A stretch of DNA of 64,000 nucleotides from Davidsoniella eucalypti (lineage: Eukaryota > Ascomycota > Sordariomycetes > Microascales > Ceratocystidaceae), in NCBI GenBank assembly GCA_004009845.1, contig RMBW01000025.1, positions 62,001 through 126,000 of the forward strand, given 5' to 3'. The position numbers were made by a program, and so were the translations under genes. The notes beneath the pieces are model-generated. The model ran no database searches, was not told where the DNA came from, and saw only the letters and a list, made by a program, of their open reading frames with translations. Positions within the stretch are counted from its first letter, which is position 1; each line of letters opens with the position of its first letter. Below, in pieces: positions 23,458 through 35,600 of the stretch.

Positions 23458-24384
23458 ATGCGCTATTCTCTCGCCATCATCTCTCTCATCGGCTCTGCTG
23501 CTGCTTTCTGCAGCCATGGCGCTAAACGGATCGTTACGAACACTGCTAACTACACCTACTTTGGTGTTGACGGTCCTACCAACTGGCACAACCTAGACGA
23601 CTCTTACTCACTGTGCGGTACTGGCAAGCATCAGTCTCCCATTGCTTTGAAAACCGCTGATGCCAGGAACGGCTCCGATCTTATCCGCTTCACCGGCTTC
23701 ACTCAAAGTATCGAGACATTGGAGAACCTTGGTCACACCCTGGAGGTTATCACTCCCAACGGTACACTGGTCAAGGCTGGCACGTATGGTTTCGACGGAG
23801 CGGATGCCGAGACCGTTAGTCTAGTGCAGTTCCATTTCCACACTCCCTCGGAGCACATGTTCGATGGCACCAACACTCCCATGGAGGTTCACTTTGTCTT
23901 CAAGAACTCCAGTAAGTCATAAGTCACATTACACTTCTCAATGCTCCAAAAAGAAGAGGGGGAAAAAAGGAAGCATCCTCTAAGCAAGTTCTTTCTTACT
24001 AACATCAAGGCCTCTCCAGATGATTCGAGCTTGACTGCTGTTGGTGTTCACATCGATATCTCTTCCGATAGCCACAAAGCCAGCCAGTTCCTCCAGGATG
24101 TGTTCGTCAACGCCGCAAATGTCCCTAACCAGGGTGACCGCGTCGAAACCAACAAGCTGGACCTTACTGAGATTGCCGAGCTTCTCAAGAAGCCCATCTG
24201 GCAGTACAGTGGCTCGCTGACTACTCCTCCTTGCACCGAGGGCATCGACTGGAACGTCGCCACCGAGACTCTCTACTTGGATTATGCTACTTACGAGACC
24301 GTTAAGTCCATCATCAAGTATAACTCTCGCTTCATACAAAACACTCCCGGCGAGGAGAACCTACTGCAGCTGGCCGCCAAATAA
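23458..24384 (+). CDS. Secreted alpha-class carbonic anhydrase
   Basis: Zinc enzyme that interconverts CO2 and bicarbonate. Exons are 23458-23911 and 24020-24384, giving 272 residues. The intron (23912-24019) has a GTAAGT donor, a TTACTAAC branch and a CCAG acceptor. An earlier AG at 24008-24009 would bring in a stop, so the later acceptor is chosen. Residues 1-17 form a cleavable signal peptide, and several N-glycosylation sequons follow. The family hallmarks are complete: KHQSPI (57-62), QFHFHTPSEH with zinc ligands His126 and His128, third ligand His145 in MEVHF, and LTTPPC near 223. Cys53 and Cys223 are placed to form the disulfide of extracellular alpha-CAs. Length fits the family. It probably works in the cell wall or medium in CO2 or pH handling. 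Confidence 0.95.
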
Positions 24385-25888
24385 ACGCCCTCTTTGAAAT
24401 CTAGCATTTTAAAAGGTTTGGTGGGTTGCTTCTACATATAAAGGTGTAGGGTTACATTGTATCAATAGGGTTATGCGACCGTGATACCAAAACATCGTCG
24501 AGTCGATGTTGCTGTATCGGTTGATCATTTGCTCAGCTGTTTTTTTCTTTTTCTTTTTCTTTTCTCCCATTCTTCACTGTCATCTCTGAGTTTCACTAGC
24601 TGGGGTCATCCTGAGGGTGAACTAGTTCTCGTTGAGAAGTTGATTCGGAGTGTTTGTTTGTATTATTCTTTTCTTGGCTGTCTTTTTTTTCTTTTTTTTC
24701 TTCTTCTTCTTCTTCTTTGTTCTTCAAACCTTCTCTCTTGTTTCAGCTTCGGCTTCCTTTTATTTTTATTTTTATTCTTTATTTTCCTCTCTAGGCTACA
24801 TAGAACCGTATAATTTCTCGCGTACTTGGGCTACTACCACTATACAGTTAGTTTTTTTTGATGGCAACATCATATCAATGTGGGCTATTTTTATTAGTTA
24901 GATATAATTTTTTACAATTACAAAAAACGAGTATGTCTTTTGACTACAAAATTCCCCTTTTAAAAATATCAAAACCCTTTTTTTTTTTTTTTTTTAATTT
25001 CAATTGTGATCATTCTCTGTCTGGGTAATTAGAGTTTCAAGGGAATTTTACAATGCCATTTCAATCAAGCGGGCAGTAATGCGCAAATTTATATTTAACA
25101 AATGGAATTTGGAGGGACAGTATAATATAACATCATGCATGACACAAAGTATCTGTATATTGATTTCAAATGAGTGAAAATTTGTTCAAGGATAATTATT
25201 TATATAAGTTTTATGTACTACTAGTGAATCCCCCCAAAAAGGATTTTTGTCAATGCACTAATGTTGACTATTGAGTGAGGCTTTTTTGGAACAGAAAACA
25301 AAGGCCACGATATATGGAATATTCAAAGAAACCGACGGAAAGCTGCAAAACACACAGTATTGAAGCTACAATAAAATAACCCACGAGGGGGCATGTACAT
25401 GTATTCGAAAACCAGATACAAAAAATATCTGGAAATTGTAAGAACCCAAAGAATAAAAGAATCGAATAGATACACAAAGGGGGGAAAAAAGGAAGCTGAA
25501 TTCTAAGTTTGATCAGGAGCATTAAGGAAACAAGTTGTATGATACAAATGAAGACAGTCCGAAATACAAAAAAAAGCAAGTAGGAAAGAAGAAGAAAAAA
25601 AGAAAAGTAGCCAAAAGGAGTATCGAATTTGTATGATGTTGTTCATAAAGTCATAATGTGTCCCAAAGAGGAACAGATGGGACATAATCGTATGCCACAG
25701 TAAAGAAAGCGAGTGTGCAGATGCGAAGGCGTAGGCGATCAAGACCACTCATGGTCATTCCAGTTGATCAAGCATCGACAAAGTCCATCATAATAGGATA
25801 AAAAAGCTTGGGTTGAGCGAGCGAAAGAAAGGTAATAAAAAAGGTGGTGTTCTAGCCACCAGGAGAGATTACAGGCACCCCCCGCTAT
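24385..25888. other. Spacer between convergent genes
   Basis: Very AT-rich with T-rich runs (for example 24980-24997). It holds the 3' ends of the carbonic anhydrase gene (+) and of the small minus-strand gene. The hydrophobic Phe/Leu/Ser frames are translations of T-rich DNA. No gene is supported. Confidence 0.6.
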
Positions 25889-26242
25889 TTAATGGCGGCC
25901 GAAAAGAGCCTTGGCCAGGCCGCTTAGCGAAGGACCGCTGAAGAGGAACTGATCGGTATGGCGGCCGCAGGTGGTGAAGACGTTCTTGTTCTTGCGGACA
26001 GAGGGCGAGCTGACACGCGAAGAGTCGGACGAAGCGGTGTTGGTGCGGTTGTTTCTGAACGAAGAGGCAGAGAACTCGGAAGAAGCAGACTGGTTGGACT
26101 GGAGGAGGAGAGTGTTAGCGGGGTGTGTCATAGACTAAATGGCGAATAGATAGGACTGTAAAGGACTTACCATAGTCTTCTGCAGAGGGATGTGGTGGGT
26201 GGTGTCCAGGGACAGAGCAGCGGGAGCAGGAGCGCGAACCAT
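25889..26242 (-). CDS. Small fungal protein of unknown function (93 aa)
   Basis: Two exons on the minus strand, 26242-26171 and 26098-25889, join in phase 0 to 93 residues. The intron has a GTAAGT donor, a GCTAAC branch site and a CTCCAG acceptor, which is strong evidence that this is a real gene. The N-terminal 24 residues begin MVRAPAPAAL. The middle is rich in Ser/Asn/Arg, with clusters such as SSDSSRVSSPSVRK that look disordered and phosphorylatable. The C-terminus is more ordered: FTTCGRHTDQFLFSGPSLSG then AKALFGRH. There is no signal peptide or membrane helix. I do not recognise a named family and give no function. Confidence 0.72.
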
Positions 26243-26257
26243 GGTGAATGATGTGAA

Positions 26258-26285
26258 TAAAGAGAGAGAGAGAGAGAGAGAGAGA
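26258..26285. repeat. (AG)n microsatellite upstream of the small minus-strand gene
   Basis: About 13 AG units, reading as a CT-repeat on the coding strand of the 25.9-26.2 kb gene, 16 bp upstream of its start codon. It therefore probably lies in its 5' leader. CT-rich leaders are common in fungi. Confidence 0.85.
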
Positions 26286-26289
26286 CAGA

Positions 26290-29200
26290 GTAGCGTATAG
26301 ATGAAGCACTGGCGATGGCGATGTAGGGCAAGAGATGAAAGATAGTTTAAATACAAGGCAAAGGAAGCTCGAGTAGATGAGATGGGATGAGATGCGGAAT
26401 GAGGATGAAGAGATGGTAAATGTGGCAGAGGAAAGAGCGACGGCAGCGGTACTTATATTATCACAGATTCCGTCCTGGTCAAGTCCCATCAAGCTCCATA
26501 CCAGATACACAAGGAACCAAACGTTACCTCTGCCAGTCGTCATTGGACCCCCCCAAAGCGCACAGGGCAAGCGGAAGTATCTCCCGTACTAGCATCTGGT
26601 AGCAAAGATACCTCCCGTGGCCTGTTCTATTTTGGCCTTGCTCGGAGCGATTGCACGCCCCAGTAAAGGCTGCGTGTTCCCTGCTCATAATTCGGAAACG
26701 AAGGGCTTCCAAAGACAACCCAGGCTCCCAGAATTACAGGGCAGGGGTGTACAGCAACCCCGGAGTCAGCCCACTCCACTCCTCTACAGGTCGCCTTCTT
26801 TTTTTCTGCCTACAGTTCACTATACCTGCGACTATACATATAATGTGAGCATAGTGCATAGTGCATGTACAGCAGCTAGTCAGCGGACCCACTGTTGCTC
26901 CTACATTTTGGGCCGCTAATGCAGCGGAGATTCTTGGCACTACGCCAATCTGGCTGCCTGGTTTCCGCCCGGAATGCAGCCCAAGTGCCGCAACAACCGT
27001 TATGCAATACAGATACCTCTCTGTATGTACGTACATAGTAGCAACAGCCCGAACACGAACCGTTGTTGGGCGTCGCCACGCAGAATTATAAGTCTCTTCT
27101 CGTTCATTCCTGGGAGACCGAGCCAGTAGTCCGTCAAACGTGGGGGCCAGTATGTCCAGACTTCGCTCTCTGACTGGTTGGCGATACGGTCAAGTGCACG
27201 GCATCGGATACGCAGTAACAGGACAGGAAATCAAGACATAAAAGAGACAAGACACGTTGATTTGGTTGATGTTGCTGTTTTTGGGTACTTTCACATGCAC
27301 TCGGCCAGCCTGGGCCAACAGAAACATCTTGTTTTCTTATTCTTTATTTTTATTCCTTTTTGTGGCATTCCTTCTTGTTCCGTCTTCTTGGCTCTTCGAA
27401 AAGGTAAACAAGTCCGGCTGTTCCTCCAAGTTCAAATTTTTTCGGGCGCTCTGACCGCTAAACCCCAATGAATGCTATGTAGAATTACCAGAAGTACTAG
27501 CATATTTACTATCGCAACGAGCCGTCGCTCACGAGTGCACTGGTATCGTAGGTTTTTTTTAGTCCCTTACTTTAACAATGACTGTACTCGACAGATAAAC
27601 TCTTTTGCTCTTGGACGGCTATCCGGCTCTTGCGTTGGCTGGGAGGGTGACGGACCCCCCCCCTTCGTACCCGAATTCTTATGGCCTCGATATACAGGCC
27701 CTAGCTGAGAGAGAGGGGGGCGGCCTATTGACTTTTAACACCTTATTGACAGCAATCAACACTCTGCATCGGCATCAAAACAAATGTCTCCGTAGCCTCT
27801 TGCTTTGCTCCATCTAGAACCCAGCTGGCTATCAAAAGCCTTATATCGCTCACCGGCAAGCAGATGCTTCACTGAGAGCCAAAGTTCGCTACACTTGTTT
27901 GCTCCATGCCGTCTTTGTTTGGGTCCAAGTTGCCGTTGTTTGTATTCTAGTTGTACTCGTCTTGCTGGCAATTCTTCCTCATCCTTCCTCTTCCTCCCCT
28001 CCAACCTCGTGACTCTTCATATTCCCACCATTTTCTACCTATCTCGGTCGCCAAATGCAAATTCAATTAGACGGTAAGAGAGATTTCAGAACGTTCACCG
28101 CCAAGACCCATGCAACAAGAGCCTATTCGAATATACATTCTTGCTTACGCTTAACAAACATGTCTAATTCTCGTTTTTTTGTAGTATTCCCCTGGCGATC
28201 CCATTGACAGGCACAACTCCTGGCATAACGAAACATGTCTCATATACGCAATTAGTAGCACTGGTTGCTTCGATAATTATATCTTAAACCACTTGCTTTT
28301 CCTAGTTATCTGATTTCATACACAACCACATATGGAATTCACATATGTATAGTCTTCCGCATGTGAAGACAATCTCAACGACTTCGATGATATTGTAAAA
28401 TAAAAATACCCTTTTTTTGTCCAGCGTACACAACTCAATATGCGCCCCCAGCGCTCCTCGCACATCTAGGTGGTGCAATTTGCGAGGGAACTTTGGGCCA
28501 TTCATCATAGACAAACTCGGGATCCATCACCAGTCGTGCACGTCTCTCTCCAGGAGGACTTTGCGCTTTTCAGTCACCGAGGCCACAGCTCGGATCGTAC
28601 CAGAAGCCGTACGTTTAGCCACTCAAATCCAAATTCACCTTTTATTCCGCTGTGGACTGTTGCATTGGTATGTTCTTATATCCCAATGCAGATAGGGTGC
28701 AGTGTGTGATTTCTACTCGATTTGATTTGATTTGGTTATATTTAACCTACCTAAATCGGATGATTTCTACTCATTTTCATAATTTTCATTCATGTCATCG
28801 CAGCTTCTAAACGAGGGATGAATTTGATACCGGGAACACTAGGTATGATCTACTGCCGAAAAGATGAGACTGGATCATCGTCGCTGGGAGTACCAGAGAT
28901 ACATTACCTTATTTTCACTGGTCCTAGTGTCATGTTAGTTTCTCATCTTCGCTAATCCCGTCAGAAAAAAAGAAATGAGCCCTGAGTCTCATCTGGCACA
29001 TTATCAATCGCGATAATCTTTCAATTGAAACTACAAACTCCCAACTCGGTATGAAATTATTTGCTAGTTGCCCGCCTTTTTGTTTGCATCTTTTAGTCCT
29101 TAAACTTTATACCGCATAACATAGTGAACAAAGCTGCGTAATGGTCTCGACCCTTACCCTCGCGTTTTAATTTACATAACAACATGTATACCCTATGTAT

Positions 29201-32200
29201 GTGTACAACGTTTCCTTGAGGTCCCGATTTTCTCGCGCCATTTGCCCCGCTGGGATTTCGACTCGAACGGACACTGTAAAAGGGCTTTCTGACCTCGAAC
29301 TAACGTAATCAATGCTTTTGTTTGTCGCTTTCCCGATCCTTTCTACACATCTACTCCTCCCACCCATGTTCAAATTGGCTGGCAAGCAGAGCTGTAAGGA
29401 CCGACAGTCTGTCTTTGACTCTTCTATCTATTTCGGTTTCCTTCTGAGGGTTTCCCAGATGGCACTGATCATCTGCCCAGTAATGGCCATGGAAACGGTA
29501 TTACGGATAGATATCGAGTCATCTAACAAGATCTCCTCTACACATACATATTATAATCACTTCAAGTCCGCTTCTAATAGGATAATATCGGTCCGCCCTA
29601 AGCCAAACTGCCCTTCTGATCAAAGCTTACAAGATGCCATGTCGCCTGTGCCGTAATGCGGTCTCGAGTAGTACACTGGTCCCGTTTTCTTTGATTCGGC
29701 GCTTTGTACCAAGTGGCCAAAAGAAGGAGGATACCGGAAAGCTTGGGCGTCTTACTAAACCAATGCATAGACACTCTTGGTCATGGCTTTGTATTCTTGT
29801 TTCTAAGCCAAGCTTGGTCCAAGGCCCCTAACACCCAGCCAACCAATAATGGCCATCCCTGGCCAGGAAATGGCGGCGGAGCGGAGCTCCTCTTGATGGT
29901 CTGATACCTGGTCTCCTCTCCTCCCCTCGCAACTTGTCCAAGTTGTCTTATTGTAGGCTATTCAAGTGAACTATCCAGGTAAGAAGGGGATAGGATATGG
30001 ATAAACACCCGCTGCTATAGATGGACATGCCAGCATAAGATCAGACCACGACAAAACAGTGCACGGCCAGAAATAGCATATTCCGTCACTACAGTCACCC
30101 TCTCTCTCCGAGATCCCAGAATCGAGCGAGCAAGCTGCCCAAAAGTAGGAGGTCGTAACCTGAGACTCCAAGACTTTGGCCCAAAAGGCATAGGTCCTAT
30201 CCTGTAATCTATTGCTCTCCACATCTACCGTACTCTAATAGTGTGTTTTCAAGTTTCGTAACGTCCGCCCAGGCTGATACAAAGCATTCTTGCAGACTTT
30301 TCCACTGATAAACTGCACATTAGCGAGCCTAGCCCATTAAAAAGGATTCAGGTGTACATATAGTCATAGTGAGATAATAACCGTCGGGCACTACAGTGGA
30401 AATCAACATCTGAAATTTCCTCATGCTTCTACGCGCATTCTACAAGGCGATGTTGGTGGCTGCGAATGATATTATAATGCGAGCCCTGGTTTCGGCTAAA
30501 CTGGCAATGATGGTCCTCGGCCGTGATGTCACTTGGTGGCATCGCTGATTTCCACGATGCCATCTCTTGTCGCATTTTGCCTCCAAGTGCAAGGTAGTTG
30601 TTTCCAGGGCCCATCCCACCTCGAAGCCATCATAGATGCCATCGCGCGTAATGTGACCGGGAACGATTATTTGCCGTCGACATTCAATAAATCGAATGTG
30701 GTCCAAAATACCCATCAAAATTTGAATAAAAAAATAATATTGCATATGTGCATATATCTGTACGCATGTTTATCGTATCTGCAAAAATAACTACAGCTAT
30801 ACAACTTAGTCCTCCTCGTATGCATGTTACAGAATCTTCTATTGTTTATCTCCGAGTACATTTGTAAATCCGCATCCTACAATCGAGAAAACATTAAGAA
30901 TACAAACGATACTTTTTGTTAATTATGCCGCGCTTAATAATTACGTGGCAGAGCTGTCATCCATCGGCGGGTATTTGTCCCATTATCATCGTCTTCCGGC
31001 ACCATTGATCAATTGAAGGATAGCGGCATTTTGCTTGCATTTTCATGAGACATGCAACCATTAATAACAGCTTTTATAGCAATTCGCGGGAGGCCTGCCA
31101 TGATTGTGCTTATAAGCCCACAAAGTATACGCAATTTAATGCAAAAATCTCCATGATCTCGAAGGATGTTTAGCGTATTACGCATCGGACGACGCTAAAA
31201 ATAGCAGGGTTAACCCTTGTGCTAACCCTTCTAGTATACCCTTCTTCTTGATTCTTAGAACCATTTGCATTGCCTTTTTAATCGTCGAAACAATAACAAC
31301 AAGGGCATATTACAGCCACACAAAGACCCACAATTTACGTGCTGTTCAGCCACATCGGATTCCAGAGAGGCGGCGGTCTGGGCATACGACCGAATTTTAG
31401 TTGGTGGTTAGATAGGCGGGTTGATCGATGCCTTTTGAGATGCAACTCGATATCACGATAGTCAGCCGTTAGTGAGAGCTTTGCATGTCATTATACCAAA
31501 ATCTTATTTTCAAGTTATCCACGTCTATCTTGAGTAAGTGTATCATTTGATGGGACCAAATGACGCGTCTTATTCACGCGACCTGAACTATATAAATAGA
31601 ATATACGATTTCCTAGACATCAGATATCAATTCAAGTTGGCGCAAACGCGAAATTCATGTCGTTGGAGCGTAAAGTTGTTGCTCAAAATGGCTGCAAAAT
31701 GACAACTTGAGAGCTTTATCACGACCGATTTGTGAGCTAAAATGTCGAAATGTTGGTAGCTAACCAAGCATTGCAAGGGTCCATTTCGATGGTTAAAGCC
31801 CGGCAAAACATCCAATCCACTAACGAGCCAATAATAAGTCCGCACAGTCACGTGTAGGACCCACATCGAGTTCTTTGTCCAACGACAAACGCCGCCAATT
31901 TGACGCGACTCCTACAATGCTTGCTTCGGACAGAGTTCTTCTGCCTGTTGCAAGACAAGTCAAGTCAAATCGCTGAACAAAACCGCTGAATAGAATTCGT
32001 CCGCACCACAAACGCAGCTTCGTCGCATCGAATAGCGACCATCTATGTGCATTGACGACACCATAACTGTCAAGTCGTGCATACTTACATCCGCAATCAC
32101 TTAGTTTTTGTCTCTGCAGCCCAGACTACTTTTTTATTATTATTACCACTTCTACTACAGCTTTGTTTTCCTTAGCTTCTTGCGTCACTCGAGTCATCTT

Positions 32201-32435
32201 GCTCCAATTCCTTAAACTGCCGCTCTTTGCACTTCTTAGCATATTTGTTGCGCTATACCCTCGCTATTTCTGCGAAGCTTGATGTTGTTGTTGTTTCTTT
32301 GTAAGGTGACACCCATATAGTCCCTAATTGTATTACTTACTGTTTGCATATTGCCCATGCAGCCTGCTTGATAGCTACTTTGCATCCTTCGTATCTATAC
32401 CATAATAGGTTGATGATGTGTTGAAGCTTAAACAA
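26290..32435. other. Long spacer, no convincing gene
   Basis: About 6 kb of AT-rich DNA. Open frames are short (at most about 114 codons), overlap on both strands and show no domain. It contains one repeat-flanked insertion at 28707-28772 and poly-C at its right edge. CT-rich DNA at about 32130-32300, just before the Yta7-like gene, looks like promoter sequence. Confidence 0.55.
28707..28772 (-). mobile_element. Short insertion with 12-bp flanking repeats (family 1, copy a)
   Basis: TGATTTCTACTC at 28707-28718 and 28761-28772 flank a 42-bp segment (28719-28760). On the + strand the segment starts with GATTTGATTTGATTT and continues through TATATTTAAC and CTACCTAAATC. The same order occurs at 38858-38908 and 38308-38365, which extend further at the right-hand end. 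In minus orientation it is a short unique sequence ending in an AATCA-type tail, shortened at its 5' end compared with the other copies. Confidence 0.62.
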
Positions 32436-32460
32436 CCCCCCCCCCCCCCCCCCCCCCCCC
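32436..32460. repeat. Poly-C run of 25 upstream of the Yta7-like gene
   Basis: Uninterrupted run of 25 C, ending 230 bp before the ATG of the AAA+ ATPase gene. It is comparable to the 23-C run before the carbonic anhydrase gene. Confidence 0.95.
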
Positions 32461-32689
32461 ACCTTTCACGATAATTATATAACCAAAAAAAACCATGTTA
32501 GGACGTGTTACTAACCACACAAACAGAAATCGCCTTCATCTCTTAATCTCTATTCCATCTCTGTTCTGCAATACCGACCTAATGTCTAACGCCTGCCATT
32601 AATATTTCCCAAGACGTAGTCTTTTCATATCGCATTGCCATCTAGCTGTGCAAAGCTAGACCACCAAATATAAAGCTGGCCTGCAAATC

Positions 32690-35600
32690 ATGAACAGCAA
32701 GCGCAAGTTTGAGGAATTTGATCCGAACGAGTCGGACTCCAACGACGAGAACTTTGAACCTATCCCCGAAAGCAGTCCCCGGCGCTCCAAAAAGAACCGA
32801 AAGAGCAGACAACTCAACAAGGCGACCCGGAAGAAGCGCGCCAGAGGCACCTACGGCGACTCTGATATTGACGACGACGAAGACGACGACGATCTTGATA
32901 GTGAGACTGAAAGCTCATCTGAAGAGGACGAGGAATCTTCAGAAGACGGAGACGCCCCTTTGAACAAAGCTGGACGTCGTGCCCGCAAAGTCGCAACCCA
33001 AGCTCACAACTACATCGAGTCAAGTGATAACTCACAAGAGGAAGAAGAGGCGATTGAGACCTCCGAGGACGAACTAGCCGAACTTTCTACTCCAACGAAG
33101 AAGAAATCCTTGATTGTGACTTTGAAGTTGCTGCCATCGGTCCTCGCAAAGTTCAGTATTCAGACCAAGAGATCTACTAGAAGACATCAAGACAACATTC
33201 AGGACGACTTGGTCGAGCTTTCCACGTCGGGAAATCACGCCATACCAGTTGGCGGAGCAGAACTTGCCGGTGAAGAAATGAATCGTTCTACTCGATCATC
33301 TCGTGGGATGAAGGGAGTTAAGCCCCCTAGCTACTTCGAGGAAACGATCCCTGATAGTGATCCTCTAGCTGCCGATGATGACACTATAATCGTGAAGTCG
33401 CACGAGACTGCCGACGTTGATATGTCCAATCTGGATGGTCAAGACAATGTCAAAGAAGAGACGGCAAAACCTACTCCAGTTGATGTCGATTCTGACTCCG
33501 ACGATGTCCCCATTAGTAGAAGAATGCGCACTAGACGTGCCGTTACCGAAGATGATGACGACGCCAATGTCAAGGATACTGGAACCTCGGAACGTTCTCG
33601 ACGCTTGACCCGTCGTGCCAAGAAAAGCCATGAAGTGAGCAGTGATTTTGACCCCAACGACATCGAGTCCGAAGAAGAAAACTCCGATGCTGAGAATAAA
33701 AAGAGAAAAACACGTGGACAGGAAGAGGCCGATGATGATGAAGACGAAGACTCATCCCCAAGACGCTCACGACCGGCGCGCAAATCTAAACCTACTCAAA
33801 TCTCAGACGAGTCGGGCGAAGACCTCGACCAGGACGAGCTCGCCGAAGAGCTCCAAGAGCTTAAAAAAGGAACACGTTCGTCGAGACGCCGTCGCCAGCG
33901 ATCCCCCTCTATTAGCTACGATGAACCTGCCAAGCGTCGCAGAGCAGCCGCAAAGCCTGCAGGATCTTACTTCATGGCGCCGCTCAACACAGTTGCTATC
34001 GAGGAAGATGAGGCTGATGACCCGGCTCCTGCTCCTGCTCGTCGGAGAGGTGGCCGTGGTGGTGCTGCCGCATCCTGGGAGCGTCCCCTCAACTCAACTT
34101 ACGGTCCATTCGGTGGTGCTACTGCTGGCGGTGCTCTTCTTGGTGGCCCCTGGGGCACTGGTGCTACTGGGGGTGTCGACTCCGATAGCAGCGATGACGA
34201 GATGGGCCAGCGTTCCAATGATGCTGGAAATGTCGGCGTCGCTACTGGTTCCGCTGGTGGCCTCCTTGGCGGGGCTGGTGGCCTTGAATCGGGTGCGACT
34301 CCAAATGTGGGCAAAATCAAGAGCCACAAGGCATTGGCAGATGCTGACCCCTTGGGTGTTGATATGAATGTCGACTTCAGCCAAGTTGGTGGTCTTGAGG
34401 GCCACATCGACAAGTTGAAGGAAATGGTTCAACTGCCTTTACTTTACCCTGAACTGTTCCAGAGATTCCATGTCACACCGCCCCGTGGTGTACTGTTCCA
34501 CGGTCCTCCTGGTACTGGTAAGACGCTCCTTGCCCGTGCGCTTGCTAATTCGGTAACTTCTGGCGGAAAGAAGATATCTTTCTACATGCGCAAGGGTGCT
34601 GATGCACTTTCTAAGTGGGTGGGCGAAGCAGAGAAGCAACTGCGTCTGTTATTCGAGGAAGCTCGTCGTACACAGCCAAGCATCATATTCTTCGATGAAA
34701 TAGACGGTCTTGCGCCAGTCAGATCCAGCAAGCAGGAGCAGATTCACGCCTCGATTGTTTCCACCCTGCTAGCCCTCATGGATGGTATGGATGGCAGAGG
34801 CCAAGTCATTGTTATTGGTGCAACCAACAGACCAGACAACATTGACCCTGCATTGCGTCGTCCCGGCCGGTTTGATCGTGAATTTTACTTCCCTCTTCCG
34901 GATTTGGGAGCCAGACGTTCGATTCTCAACATTCACACGAAGGACTGGGGTCTAGCAGAATCATTCAAAGACAAGCTCGCCGAGAGTACGAAGGGTTACG
35001 GAGGTGCTGATCTTCGCGCCCTGTGCACCGAGGCTGCACTAAACTCGATTCAGCGGGCATACCCTCAGATCTACGGATCAAAGGAGAAGCTGATTGTTGA
35101 TCCGAGCAAAATCAATGTTCATGCTAGTGATTTCATGATCTCTATCAAGAACATGATTCCATCATCTGAGCGTTCTGCGTCGTCTGTTGCTGCACCGCTT
35201 ACTCCTACAATTGCGCCTCTCCTACAGGAGCAACTTGCCGTCATCAAGAAGGCCCTCGACACTTCCCTGCCGCGAAAGAAGAAGACGACTGCGCTCGAAG
35301 AGGCCATGTATGAGCAGTCCGATGATGCCGACCATGGATTTGGCCGTGAAACTCTGCACCAAGAGTTTGAACGCTCGCGTGTGTTCAGACCCAGACTTCT
35401 CGTTCACGGCGAGCAAGGAATGGGCCAAACATATCTTGCTCAAGCACTTCTTCATTACCTCGAGGGCGTCTACGTGCAGACCTTTGATCTGCCAACACTT
35501 CTTGGCGATGGCCGACCTATGGAGCAAGTCATTGTATCACAATTTACTGAAATTCGTCGTCATAAATCTAGCGTCATCTTTGTGCCTAACATCGACACAT

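Noticed and set aside
24008..24009. Earlier AG as acceptor for the carbonic anhydrase intron.
   Set aside because: Using it creates a stop codon four codons later; the AG at 24018-24019 keeps the family frame.
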